Shown piece by piece: positions 37,599-52,500 of a stretch of DNA of 64,000 nt. Both the position numbers and the translations under genes were made by a program. Source of the DNA: Ciona savignyi. Lineage: Eukaryota > Chordata > Ascidiacea > Phlebobranchia > Cionidae. The notes below the pieces were generated by a model. The model ran no database searches. It was not told the DNA's origin and worked only from the letters and a program-made list of their open reading frames with translations. The stretch covers positions 859,834 to 923,833 of the forward strand of contig CH002044.1 in assembly GCA_000149265.1 (NCBI GenBank), in the 5' to 3' direction. The first letter of the stretch is position 1, and every line of letters starts with the position of its first letter.

Positions 37599-40500
37599 TC
37601 AATCATGCATGTAGTCATGTGACTTCTGTGACGACCATCTTCGACCACTAGCTGTGCTCCCGGCCGCTGAAGCCCTTGAACTGAATGGGTTAAAGGATAT
37701 TTATGTTTTATTACACTGATTATAAAATAAGCGTTATCACACAGGCAATCATCAGTCCAGAAGAGTTATTGCAGTGTGATGTGTATGATTGAAATGCTTT
37801 TTTTTTATAACTCAATAATCTACTGGGTCCAAGCAATTTTAGCTAAGTGCTTTGTTCAAGATATAATAACATGAACATTAGTTTTCCAACCTGACTGTGG
37901 TTATCTGGTACAAAACATGTAATAACAATACATATTATGACAAATAACAAAGGTTGTTAAATATTACATCATATCATATTATGTAATCCTATACTTTATA
38001 TATAATGTTTAAACAGGCCTTGCCTTCTATGGCCTTAACCCCTTGTCCTGGTGCTACCATCCCTACTCTATTGTATTGTGTAGCAATGGTTTTTATATTG
38101 TTTAGTTTTTAAATTGTTTTTTTCGTTCCTTTATTACAATAAAGAAGCAAAATTATCTTAACCTAAAAAGAATTATCTTAGCATAAGAAGACTAGATAAA
38201 ACGACAACACCACAGTAAATACCAAATAAAAAAAAATGCCGTGGTAGTTAAATCTTACAAAAATTATACATTGATTTTTTATTTATATATAAGTTTAATA
38301 TAGTCAGAGATCGGGACTAAAAATCCTCTGTGTTTCGGTTGTAACGATGCCCACACACGCATGTCAATTATAGAAATCAAACCCGATCTTACCTAGGCCG
38401 TGTGGGCTGTTTATCGGATGAGATATATTCTTCCCGTGCAATATGTCCCCTCATAGCAGCTTGGATGTAGTTTATACCACTCTCGTCACCACTGTCTGTA
38501 TGGGCATCGTTAGCGGGGTTTAAGGATTCTTAAGGATTGGTGGAAATATTTTCCCATTGAGGGGATGGGAGTTCTGATTCTAAATGAATTGATTTATTAA
38601 CATGGAATGGGTTTTCTCCAAAAAATAGCCTCTCTTAAACCTTGAACAGGATATTGAGTTGTTGGATTAAAACTGGTCACTAGCTAGTCATTTGTGTCGT
38701 TAGGTGATTTATGGAATATTGCCTTAACCGAGTGGATTAGAGGTTAAACAAAAACTAAAAGGAATGTTCCAATCATATACAACAAACACACTGCAATAGC
38801 TGTTAGTTAGTGTAATAAATCCACTGCGTTTTCCCATTCACAGGCATAAATCATGAATAACTAATCCTGTACATTTTAAGTTTGGATAAACAGGCTAACC
38901 ACTCCACCAGGCACCAAACAGTTGTGGTTGACCACAACTTTTCAATGTTAGTTGGGTAACTCAAACCACTTATCATGCTAGATGCTAACAAAGCATTAAA
39001 ATACCACATGCTTACAGTCAGGCTATAACTGGTATTTTACGATTAAAAATTCCTGCAAAATAAATCATGGAAATCAGCAAAATGAACCAACCTGGAGAAT
39101 CATCCAATTCTTCCAGTGCTCCCAGACTCGAAACACTCCTCGGAGAGATGGACCTTGATGCTCTCCTCCCTGATGTTGGTCGTGAAGATCTGGCATCACT
39201 CCTAACCAAGTCCTCCCGAGCAAGATGACCACGGAACGAGGATTGGATAAAGGAAACCGTCTCGTCATCAACTTTATCCTGAAAAGTTGAAAATAGTGGA
39301 TGGAAAAATTCTATTTTTTATAAAGCAATCATTTTTATTTGTTTTTCCATTCACAGTGATAAAATATAAATATCCTATAATATATTCACGTTTTATCTAC
39401 GTGAACGATGAAGACATAGCTACAGTTTATGTTCAACCCAATCAAAACAAAGCGACATTTGCTAAATGCATTGTTTAATGACACATCTGACGATCCAATG
39501 TCTGGTTTCAATACTGCCACCGTCAGTATGATTGCCCGGTTAGTCTAGTGGTTTAGTGCGTGCCTTTCAATCGAAAGGTTGCAGGTCCGAAACTGGTCGC
39601 TAGCTATTCGGTTGTGTCCTTGGGCAAGGCGCTTAACGGATATTGCCTGAACCCAGCGAATTAGTGGGTTCTACCAAATTGAAGGAACATGTCTATCATA
39701 CGCAACACACTACAATAGATCCGTTAACCCGACAGTGGGCGCAAGGTTATCTGACGATTGCCTGTGTGTTAACCTCCTTGGTTTTCCCATTCACATGATA
39801 AACATGAACATCCTATTGTCCAATTTGCTACACATAAAACTGACAATACATCCAGAATATGACATCACAAACCTTTCTATGTTTCTTCCATTGTCGTTGT
39901 ATTGTACTTGCAGCATTGTTTCGCTTTATTTCGACGTGCTTTCGCTCAATTTCTTCTGCGGCTTCTTTCCGTCGAGTTTCGGAACGTTTCCTGACATTCA
40001 TAGAAATATTAATTTGCTGTTTTGCAGGGGGTGCAATAGTTCGTCATTGGAGTAAAATATATATTGGTTAAACTGTTTGATTTTCAGTTTAAATTTATTA
40101 AAACTCATAAATTATATCCCATCACAATTAAAAATTATATCTTGTCAAAACCAAGGGGTATTGTACCATAGGCTTTCGTAAGAACACCATATGCCTACCG
40201 CCCTGAATGAAGAGTAACTTAAAGCACAGTTATTTTATTTTTTGCCAAATACATTAAGTTAAAAATTTATTTATTATATTTCCTGGGACATAACCACAAA
40301 ATGGCTGGTATTGATAAAAGCTCATGAGACACAATACCACCCACACCCACCGTTGAATTTCCTGACGATTTTCTGTGTCTGATTTGATTCGTAATTGTCT
40401 TGACAGGTCTTTGGTTTCCTCAGTCATTCTTTCAATTGATTCTTCTAATTTCTCAATCTTCAGTCTGTGATGAGTGGTAATACAGTGTGTTGGTGGTTGA

Positions 40501-43500
40501 ATCAGTTATATCCTAAACAAGGTTGGAGGAAACCAGGCTTTATCTATGGTTATCATATGACATTATACTTACAGTAGATTTTATGGGGCTATTGTTGTGT
40601 GTGGATGGTTGTATCATTTTTATCCTTATATTTGGGAAACCAGGCTATTTCTATATACATCATAAGACACAGTCTGGAGTAATTACAATATTTTAATGGT
40701 GAGGTCATTTATATTCTAATGGTTGGAAAGTCAGAATTCATCCACATGTAATGTAAGACAACTCATGCTTACAGCTACTCAATAATCTAAGGGCATTAAG
40801 GACATTAAACAGTTCCACAACAGACTTACAGCTGTTTGCTATTTTCATTGCGGAGTTCCACTTTCTCATCTTTATGTTGACGAATAATCTTCTTCAGTCT
40901 GGCTTGCTCTTCTTTATGCTGAGCCCGCTCGTCTATAGAGGGGGAGGGGGGTCATGACATGGCCGATAGCAGCAGGGTTTGATATATCAAGGATGTGTAA
41001 AACCACTGATGGGGTATGCAGTGCAGTAGTTGGAACGTCTCGGGTTCAATACCCACCAGGGTCACTAATAATTGAGCGGGGTAAGCCACTTTACAGATAT
41101 TCTTATAACCTCTTCGCTGTTTTATTCACTATGTGCATGCAGGCCAAAAGGTTTTTGCATCGAAACCACCCAGTGTCTAGTCAGTTTTGTCTTCAAGCAA
41201 TGTATTTTGCAGGCATTGCATGAATCCACATATTAATGGTTTAATTTAGAGATTGAAAACTTATCAACCTTATACAATGTCCTAAAATAGCTCTAGTAGG
41301 ATAGGATAGGATAGGATATTCATGTTTATCCCAGTGAATGGAAAAAAACCAAGAGGGTTAACACACGGGCAATTGTCAGATCACCTAGCGCCCACCGTCG
41401 GGTCAGCCGGAGCTGTTGTAGTGTGGTACCAATGACACATTTCTCTAATTGGGAAAAAAACCATTAATCCGCCGGGTTTAGGCAATGTCAGTTAAGTGCC
41501 TTGCCCTAGAACACAACCGACTAGCTAGCGACCAGTTTCGAACGTGCAATCTTTCGACTGAACGGCGCCACTAAACCACCAGACTAACCGGTCGGACAGT
41601 AACTTGACGATGGGCAGGGGGTTATTTAAAGATTAATAAAAACTTATTTTCCATACACATAGATAAACACCAAATATCATAACAGTCAGGGATCTAAGCC
41701 ATATAACAGGTTCAAGGTTTAAAAGGGAAATCACAAGACTAGAAATATAAGAATACCGTCAAGTTTGGACTTCTCTTCAGATTTTAACTTCTTAACCACA
41801 CTCAATAGCTCCATTCTGTTTAAGGCACTATATTCTGCAAAGGTAAATCAATAATTACAGTTTGTGTTACCACAGCTATTGCAGCGGAAAAGGATTAAAA
41901 ACAGAATAACGCATCATTAAGAACGCCCTTTATATGCAAAATGCCATACAAATTTTATGCTTTTGTTATAGAATATTCATTTTTATCCCTGTAAATGTGG
42001 CGCAAGGGGCGTTAACCAATAGGTAATCATAGATTACCTCGGGTCCACCCTTGGGGTACTGGAGCTATTGCAAAAGGTTGTCCATGATTAAGAAGTTCCC
42101 TCAATTTAAAAGTGCTATACTGTCTTTATGTTTTTTGTTAAGACTAAAGACACAGATAACAACAAAATGTAAATTCTTCATCAAACTCACTAATTTCCTC
42201 CTCCTCCTCCTCTGCTCCCTCCTCTGCTCCCTCCCCATCGATCGCTCGCTCCAAATCTCGTCGCAAACAATGATTGTCTTTCTGCAACCGGGTGTTCTCC
42301 GACGTCAGTTTCACGACCGATTCTCGCAATTTGCTCATTTTCTCTGATTTCGTCATTCCCTCTTCATCTGACCTGTCATGGGATGGTATATTCATGTTTA
42401 TCCCTGTGAGTGGTCAAATGCAAAGAGCTTTAACACATGGGTTTAACACTTCAACAGCAATTATGTCGATTTACTTAGCTTTAATGAATATTAATGAGGA
42501 TAGGATAGGATATTCATGTTTATCCCCATGAATGGGAAAACCAAGGGGGTTAACACACGGGTAATCTTCAGATCACCTGGCGCCCACCGTAGGAGTTTAG
42601 AGCTATTGCAGTGTGTTGTATATGATAGACACGTTCCTTCAATTTGGTAGAACCCATTAATCCGCTGGATTCAGGCAATGTCCGTCAAGTGCCTTGCCCA
42701 AGGACACAACCGATTAGCTAGGAACCAGTTTCGACACTGCAACCTTTCGACTAAAGGTGATGCACAAATCCACCAAGCTAATCTGTCGGAACAGGTATTG
42801 TGACATTATATCAAATACATTCAGTGAAAAACTCAGATAATAATGAACAAAATAAGAAAAATCATTAACTTCTGCATTACACCAGCCAGGTGATTAGGTC
42901 ACGATACAAGTCCGTTTTTATTGATTAATAACTTTTACCACAGTTGCAATAAGTCAATTACGGATTAATTATTTCTCAATTGGCCTAGACATCTAACAAA
43001 CAACATTATGTTTCTAAGAAAACTATGCTTATAACAAGTCAATATATACAATCATCCCTTATTTGTGTTACACCACAATAAACTATGTTGTATAATAATT
43101 ACAGTTAAACTAAGTCTAAAGTAAGAGGAGTGCTTGGGCTTAATTTTTGTTAGCCAGAAGTGTCCACACTTAATCTAATTCCTTAATACGCGATGTAGCA
43201 TATGACCGTAATAAACAATACTAAAGCATATTTGTTGCAAGTCTATATGTTTTTTATGTCCATTTAAGGTATGTTGAACCTTTGATTTTCCTAGCACAAT
43301 AAAGAAAACAAAGAGTTAAGCACAAGTATGCCTTACTTAACCACGGATAAGGATTTTAACTAACATTTCATCTGCAAAACATATTATATTATGACCTCAG
43401 CAGTGACAGAATGAAACAACAATTAAGTTTTTTGGAATAAACAATAAACTTTTTTTAACATGAATTAAAAAGATATTATACAAATATGCCTCGAAAAGGA

Positions 43501-46500
43501 AATATCGTCAGATTCTAAGCAGTGATGGGATTCAAAATTTTTAGAACAGGTTCTCTTTTGTATCGTATTTACTAACAGCAGGTTCCCTAAAAGGTCTAAT
43601 GTCTTTAAAATAGCAAGAATCGGATCGGTGATTATCCCGACGTTCCAAAAATGGGTTCGACCGAACTTATGCGAACCTCCCTCACTGATTGTAAGTGCAC
43701 ACACAACTGTATATTCAGCAGTTGGTGGGGTTGAATGCAACAACATTTCATCATAAATAAAATATGATGAGATAAATTGAATTGTGATGTCATGCAAATG
43801 ATACTTACTCCATGTTTTCGGCATTTTCCGTCTTCAAAGCGTCTTGAAGCCTCATCACCTGGTGGAAATTTTGTTCTCGTCAATTAAGTGATGAGTCACT
43901 AGGCTACCTAATCATGTTTATTTACCAGTATGCTTTGTTCTGGTAATTTTTAGATGATTAAAAAATTGAATTTTTTGTATAAACCATTAATCAACTGGGT
44001 TCAGGGGATGCAAGTTACAACAATTACCTAGAAATCACCCCCAAAACCCTACGAACAATTAGTTAAACCATGCACCTCCTCCAAGTATGACGATTTCGCC
44101 GCTTTTGCCTTCGACCTCAGCGTTTTAATCCTCTCCTTGGCCACCAGCAGTTCATCTTCCTTTTCCTGCAACTTCTTCTCCGTTCTCAACTGGCGCTGCT
44201 TCATCGTCGCCGTGACAACCTTGTCACCACCCGGCTTCGATTTACCTGACTCTATTGTCTGTGTGATAATGCCCATTATGACATCACATTGGTTAAGGTG
44301 CTATACATATCCTGGTGGTGGATTTGAGGGTTACTGTTGGCTATCTCTGGGCGGGTATAAAGTTATACGATAGTCATGTTTTCTCATGGACAGTAGAACA
44401 AATGATATTACAACAGATTTCATTTGATTCCTTGCTTAAACAGTTGGGAATTAGTTTAAATCATTAAGAACACACATGACCAGCTTATCTTTTTTTACAC
44501 AGTAAAGCCTCACCCCTAAGAAAATTATGATGTTTTGTGATTTTTTAGCTTAGGTTTTAGGATAAAAGAGGTAAACTTGTGTCATCAAGTTTATAGATAT
44601 ATATATATATATATTGTAACTGCGAAAATTTAATGTTTTCTTGATTTCTATGTTCAAGTGTGAATATAAGCCCAAATGTGAGAATAGCCCAAACGTGTTC
44701 GCAATATATTGGTTTGCAGTAATCTATTTTAGCTGTTAGTTAATCCTTTTTAATTGGTAATCTTGTGTTAATTAATACCCTTTGATTGTTATTTTCAGAA
44801 TATTTGTTAATTAAACTTAAAATTGAATCAACGGAAACTTATAGGAATTGCAACTTTAATAGGCCACGAATAGTTAGTAAGTGATTATGTTCTTCTTTAA
44901 TTTGTATTGTCATTTCTTATATATCTGTGAATGCTAATGCGTATTTAACCTTTCGCAGAAAACTCACTTCAATTCACTTCGTACAACGCAAATACAAATT
45001 CAATACCTAAAGATTCGTTTGATTGAAGTTGGAGTCTTTAACATTTCATACGGCCCAAAACCCCCCAAACAGATAACTGTAGCTGCTTTTGCAATTCGGC
45101 AGTTACATCGGTTTTTAACTATTCCTGCATTTCAATGGATACCACATCTAGCGAGTCCACCCAAGAGGAGTTAGCTAACCAACCAACAGCTGATCCAAAT
45201 GTAGCACTGCAACCAAGTTCTAAAGAAGTCCAAGGTACGTCATCCATTTCTGAAGGAAACCAAGTGATCAAAGAGTCACAACCCAATCCTGATGAAACCC
45301 AAGTCGTGCCAACCAATTCTGAAGAAAACCAAGCAGGTGCTACAGCCACAGTTGCAACCAAGGTTAGATCTGACATGGGTAGATCTCCAGTGATAACTAG
45401 ATCCAAATCCTATCATATGCAAGCAAACTCTGTGGTTGAACCAGAGGATAGTGCATCCAATAGTGGGAATACGAAGAGTTCCTGCAATACCAAATCACAT
45501 CGCTCTGGGTCAAGCAGAAGTTCAAGGAGTAGTGCAAGGGCAAGGAAAGCAACTTTGCTCATAGAACTAAATAATCAACGGCAGCTAAATGAGCTGGAAA
45601 TTCAACAATTTAAAGAACGTATGACCTTTGAGAAAGCTGAAATGCAGCGAGTGAAACAGAAGGAGCACGAGGACTTGCTGCGGCATCAAGCGAGAGAGGA
45701 GAAGGAGATTGAATACCGACAGCGACGAAGGGAAATTGAGCTCCAAACCGAAATACATAAAGCATCAGTTGAACTAGAGTTAACGGGGACACCGGTATCA
45801 AACCAAACCCATATGGCGACAGAAGTCATTTGTGACAGTGCAGAGATAAACTCCCATGCCCCACATGTATCAACAACCAATACAAGTAACGTTCCCTTGC
45901 TTACAGGTACCAAATCTTATTTAAATGTTGCTTGTGTTTGTAATAATATTTCTCGTCCTATTGTACCTGTTAATGTATCTCACATTTCCCAATCCATTCC
46001 TGAAAATTATGATGCCTGTCTAGATACTATTGTGAATGGGCCTGTAATACATGTGACGGACAAACAAACATTACTTCAATTTTCGGCAAAACTGAAAGCG
46101 TGTATGAACACTTTAGAAAGCATAAACTATCTATACAATATAGACAATATGGAAACTATTACAAAAATTCTGAAGAGACTTTCAACCACATGGCAAGGAG
46201 GCTGGTTGCAACTAGCAGATGAAATCCTACATAATACAAAAAACGAAATCAGCATTAAAGATTTATCCAAATATGTTCATAAGAAAACCCGTGAATCGAC
46301 TTGCTATATATACGAATCGCCTAGCCAAATGAGAGCTCTTTCTGCACCACGGATGAACTACCAGAAACCAAGAGGAATGAGCTTCGCAACTCGAATGACA
46401 ACAGAATGGGACAATGTACCACGATGCAAACTATGCGACGGGATGCATTATCTCAATCAATGCTCAAAATTTCGAAGTTGGGACTTCGAAGTCCGCAAGA

Positions 46501-49500
46501 GATTTGTTACTGAAAGAAATTTGTGTTTTTCTTGTCTAAATGCTGGTCACATTGTACGTAATTGTTTTAGACAACAACCATGCAGTAAGCCAAACTGCAC
46601 TGGACGGCATTCCACATTATTACATCCACCTGATTTTGATGTACAACAAGAACAGTCTCTAACCAAACCTAAAATTGCTGACCCTGTTTCCAAACCGAAG
46701 GCCGAGATACAAGGTGATTGTATTTCTGCTGCAACAAGTACAAAGCTTATAGAAGGTGGCACACCCAACCTTTTACCAATTCTGCCTGTTAAGATTCGTG
46801 TTAAAGGAAGCAAACAAACAATCATCACTCAAGCTTTTCTAGACAATGGTAGTACATCCTCTTTTATCACAGAATTACTAATAAACAAGTTAAGTGTAAA
46901 TGGACCGGTAAAAGATATTTGGACATCAACAATTAATGGAGACCACCAACACAGAAGAGTGAAGGTCATTAAAAATTTGGAATTACTGGACTTGGATGAG
47001 ACAAGTTGCATTCCTTTAAACCCTATGTGTTCAAACTCCAAGTTGCCCGTCTCTAGTGCTGAAATTCCATGTCAGGATGACGTTGACCAATACAAGGAAT
47101 TTAAAGACATTCACATCCCAGAAGTTAGTGCAGAAGTTGGCTTGCTAATCGGAAACGACAATGTAAAGGTACTGCAACCTCAAAACGTCATAAGAGCTGC
47201 AAACGGACATTATGCAATTAAAACTTCTGTAGGATGGATAATCAATTGCCCAAGCAAGAAAATATATTCAAGAAACCGTCCATCAAGCTTTTTCATAAAA
47301 ACAGAACCTCACCCAATGTGTCAGTTATGCACAGATGTGATGGACTCTATTATCAACGAGAAAAAGGAAATGTCAGTGGAACAACATACCTTTATGCAAA
47401 GGGTATCCAAATCTGTCAAGCATAGGGATGATGGTCACTACGAAATTGACTTACCAATCAAAAACCAAGACCTAGTGATGCCAGTCAACAAGATACAAGC
47501 AGAACAAAGAGCTGTATACTTGAAGAAAAAGTTCATCCGGGAACCTCACTTTTATCAAGACTACAAACTATTCGTACAAGACATGATAACCAAAGGCTAC
47601 GCAGAAAGGGTCACTACAACCGGTCCACTGGGAAAAACATGGTATATCCCCCACCATGGAGTATATCACCCTGAAAAACCAGATAAAATCAGGGTCGTGT
47701 TTGATTGTTCTGCCAAATTCAAAGGGATTTGCCTGAATGACAATCTCTTACAGGGGCCGGATTTAACCAACAATTTAGTGGGAGTTTTGTCTCGTTTTAG
47801 ACGCGAAAATGTTGATTTAATGAGTGACATTCAAGACTACTTCAGGTTTATGTGGTGGAAGCACGGTGACATACAGGAGGAACTGGAAGAGTATAGGATG
47901 TCTGTCTTTTTGTTCGGTACTATCTGCTCACCAAGCTGTGCAAATTTTGCATTAAGAAAAACTGCAGATGACAACAGAGGAAGCTTCAGTTCTACTGTCA
48001 TTGACACTGTACATAACTGTTTTTATGTCGACGATTGTCTTACCTCGACTGCAACTATTCAGGAAGCTAAGGTGCTGGTTAATGATCTTTCTGAACTTAT
48101 AGCCAAAGGTGGATTTCGAATAACAAAATGGATCAGTAACAGCAGAGAGGTGTTGGCCTCTATCCCAAAATCTGAACAAGCCAAACTGGTCCAGGACTTG
48201 GATCTAAGTTGTGACCGCTTACCAGTCGAGCGAGCACTGGGTCTATCCTGGAATGTAGAAAATGACTCTCTGTGTTTCAGAGTCAAAGTTAAAGACAAAC
48301 CTGTAACCAGACGTGGAATTTTATCTGTAGTGAATTCAATCTATGACCCAATGGGGTTTGGTGCTGCTGTTATACAGCCTATAAAGGTATTGCTACAAAC
48401 TCTGTGCAAATCCAAGTTAGGGTGGGATGAACGAATTCCACCAAAAGAACAACAAAAATGGCTCAAATTGGTAAATCAATTACCTAAATTGTCGAACTTC
48501 TAAGTACCAAGATGTTACAAACCATACACGTTTGGTAAGGTCACTGATATACAGTTACACCATTTCTCGGATGCTTCTGAAGAATCATATGGATCAGTTT
48601 CGTACATACGATTGGTAAATAGCCTTGGAGATGTTCACTGTTCAATTTTATATGGTAAAACACGTCTTGTCCCATTAAAGCGCTTGTCAGTTCCGAGGCT
48701 TGAATTAAGTGCAGCAACTATTTCAATCCGATCAGACAAGATGTTGCGCAAGGAGCTGCAGATGCCAATCAATTCATCTCTATTCTGGACAGATAGCACA
48801 ACTGTCCTACGGTATCTCACAAATGAAGATAAAGTATTCCACACCTTTGTTGCTGACAGAGTGGAAACTATCAAAGAGAACTCATCATCCACACAATGGA
48901 AATACGTACCGACGGGCCTAAATCCCGCGGATGATGCATTGCGGGGACTCTCAATTGATGCATTCTTAAAATGCACACGATGGACAAATGGACCTGAGTT
49001 TCTTTGGAAGGCCTGTGTTGCTTGGCCTAAACAACCAGAATTTCTGGAACACTTATCACCTGAAGACCCAGAAGTAAAAAGAATTGCTAAATCATGTCTA
49101 ACTACAATGCCAAGTTTGCAATTTATGGACTGCATTACCACCAAGTATTCCAATTGGAATCGTACCAAGAAAATCCTTGCTTGGATTTTAAGATATAAAG
49201 GCAGATTGCTGAACGCTGCACGCTCCGTTTTGAAGAACCCATCAACAAACTATAAGCATCGAAAAATCTCACCTCTGTCCCTTGATGAGGTAAATGAAGC
49301 AGAAGTCGAGATTCTGAGATATCTACAAGAAAAGTATTACAACTCTGAATTAAATTGTGTCTCTAGTGGCAAGAATTTAAAGTCCAGTGCAATTGCTAAA
49401 CTTAGTCCAATACTGAAGGATGGACTGTTGCGTGTTGGTGGACGACTTACTGCTGCACCAATATCCTATGAAGCAAAGCATCAAGTGATAATTCCGAAAG

Positions 49501-52500
49501 ACAGTCATATCGCTTCCTTGATTATAGAAGATATTCACTCCAATTTCGGTCATATGGGAAGAGAATATGTATTGGCCGTACTTCGTGAAAAATACTGGAT
49601 CACTCATGCAAACTCCACAGTTAGAAAAGTTCTTGCAAATTGCATGCATTGCCGCAAAGCAAATGCAGCACGTGGTGTGCAACGTATGGCTGATCTTCCT
49701 TATGATCGACTCACCCCGAATAAGCCTCCATTTTCATATGTTGGTGTTGACTACTTCGGTCCCTTTCTTATACGTAAGGGAAGAAGCAACTTAAAGAGAT
49801 ACGGTGTTATATTTACCTGTCTCACAACCAGAGCTATCCACATAGAAGTGGCACACAGCCTTGACACAAGCTCATTTATACAAGCTCTTCGAAGATTCAT
49901 AGCAAGAAGAGGACAAGTACAAGAAATTCGCTCTGACAATGGCACAAACTTTGTTGGTGCTGAACGAGAACTCCAATATGAGATACAAAAATGGAATCAA
50001 AGTTCAATACATAACTACCTACTACAACAACAAATTAAATGGATATTCAACCCCCCAGGTGCATCCGACCACGGTGGTGTTTGGGAGCGACAGATTCGTA
50101 CGATTCGTAAAGTGCTCGCTTCAGTGTGCAAGGAACAAACAGTGAATGAAGAAAGTTTTAGTACCTTGTTATGTGAAGTAGAAGGAATAATCAATAATCG
50201 GCCTTTGACAACTGTGTCTAACGATCCACTAGACTTGGAACCGTTAACACCAAATCATTTGCTGCACCTGAAACAACAACCTAATTTGCCACCTGGGATC
50301 TTTGACAAAAAGGATGTTTATTCTCGCAAACGATGGAGGCAAGTGCAGTATCTTGCAAACATTTTCTGGACAAGGTGGCTTCGTGAATACCTGCCACTAC
50401 TACAACAAAGACAAAAATGGAAAATAAACTGTCGGAATTTTGCTGTCAATGATGTGGTACTCATTGTTGATGAACATATGCCCAGAAACACATGGTCTCT
50501 AGGTCGTGTCATAGAAACTTATCCTGATAAATCAGGAACCGTCCGAAGTGTCCGTTTACAAACTAAAAATTCTGTGTTTAACAGGCCAATTACAAAGCTA
50601 TGCCGTTTGTCTGACTAGTGTGGTGTGTTTTACTTGAGTTACAACTTTCAATTTTTTCTTTGGTACTTGCCAAGTTAGTTGTTCAAAGTGCAAACCTTCG
50701 TTATTGTTACACAACAATTGGTTAAAATGATTTTCGCATTTTCTTTTATGTTAAGCTTTTCAATTTCTCTGTGGAAATATCATCGCTTAAAGGGGCCGGA
50801 ATGTAACTGCGAAAATTTAATGTTTTCTTGATTTCTATGTTCAAGTGTGAATATAAGCCCAAATGTGAGAATAGCCCAAACGTGTTCGCAATATATTGGT
50901 TTGCAGTAATCTATTTTAGCTGTTAGTTAATCCTTTTTAATTGGTAATCTTGTGTTAATTAATACCCTTTGATTGTTATTTTCAGAATATTTGTTAATTA
51001 AACTTAAAATTGAATCAACGGAAACTTATAGGAATTGCAACTTTAATAGGCCACGAATAGTTAGTAAGTGATTATGTTCTTCTTTAATTTGTATTGTCAT
51101 TTCTTATATATCTGTGAATGCTAATGCGTATTTAACCTTTCGCAGAAAACTCACTTCAATTCACTTCGTACAACGCAAATACAAATTCAATACCTAAAGA
51201 TTCGTTTGATTGAAGTTGGAGTCTTTAACATTTCATACGGCCCAAAACCCCCCAAACAGATAACTGTAGCTGCTTTTGCAATTCGGCAGTTACATATATA
51301 TATATATATATGGTTGTATGTATGTTTGATGTAATTTTGTATTAAAATCAAATTTAACAATTATTGAAAAAAACAAAACAAATTCTTTCACATTTTCTAC
51401 CTTTGGAATCAAATTATTTAAATAAAACTCAATTTGTTCCAATATAAACACTTGATTTCAAATACAAAAAAATCTAAAAATAACTCAAAATAATTTCCTA
51501 TTCAAATTAGATTCCAATTTTAATTCTGGATTTGACATCCCTATCAGATACCCATGCTATCGATGAATCCACCTACCTCCACATGCTCAAGCAATTGGTC
51601 AAGCGATTTATCTTTCCTTTGACTTTCCTCCTCAATTCTCCGTACTCTTGATTTCAGAGTGTCATACTCGGTTTTCTGCGACGTGATTGTCTGCGAATAT
51701 GATCTTTCTTAATATGATGCCAAAAAAGTTTAGCGAAATTTTGAGACCCTTAGATGCCACTAGGTTCGAGTTGTAGCAAAGGCTTGCTCAAGAGCTCATT
51801 ACTACATTTTATGCATATAACAAGTTGTTGTAGCTTACAGTGTGTGGATAATCAGACTTCACTTATAAATGAGAAGACACATTAGATATCATTATGTAGC
51901 AAGTCAAAGTGGCTGACTAAGGTACAAACTAGAAAGTTTAACAAGTTATCCAATTTTTAAGTTCAACCTCCAAACAACTATCAAATCTTGATTAAAAACG
52001 AAAAAAGTATTTTTCCGAAACAACTATTTGAGATAAAAATTATTATTCTGGCTTGTTTTTTACACATAATTTCTTACAATACGTAGTCTAACTCACTTTT
52101 TTAAGTTGAATAATCTCTTCATACATCTCCTCTTGCGACTTGTACCTAGGTGTCCCCGGTCGGGACCCTGGGGTTCGTGACCCAACACTTCCACTCCTCT
52201 TGTGACCCCTTGACCCCCCGGTGATACCCAGTTGCTCCCGTAAGTATTCCGAGGAACTAGCAAGCGCGAGGTTGACGTTTCCATTCGTTCCATTCATACC
52301 ATGTACCGCCTTCACAGGGCTTTGCCGCATATCTGTAACAATTTGCTTTTTATTTTTGTTCACCAACAATGGTTACATTCAGGCTGTACACTTAAGAGAG
52401 GTAGAGGTAAGTTAGGATACTTATGTTTTTCCCCGTAATTTGAAAACCAAGGGGGTTAAAACATGGGCAATCGTCAGATAATCTCACGTCCACTTTCGGG

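Larger units (their letters stand above)
44615..51294 (+). mobile_element. BEL/Pao LTR retrotransposon with two seemingly identical LTRs
   Basis: A whole element, 6680 bp, in IQCE intron 5, antisense to that gene. The LTRs at 44615-45107 and 50802-51294 are each 493 bp, start TGTAAC and end GTTACA; by eye I find no difference, so insertion is very recent. It landed in a (TA)n run, so the target duplication is TA-rich and its exact length is ambiguous. A polypurine run (AAAGGGGCCGGAA) directly precedes the 3' LTR. Inside is one long gag-pol reading frame broken by a single in-frame stop. Confidence 0.97.

Noticed and set aside
39531-39600. Functional tRNA gene
   Set aside because: It is the head of a dispersed SINE; no intact cloverleaf is evident and identical heads occur in many decayed copies.
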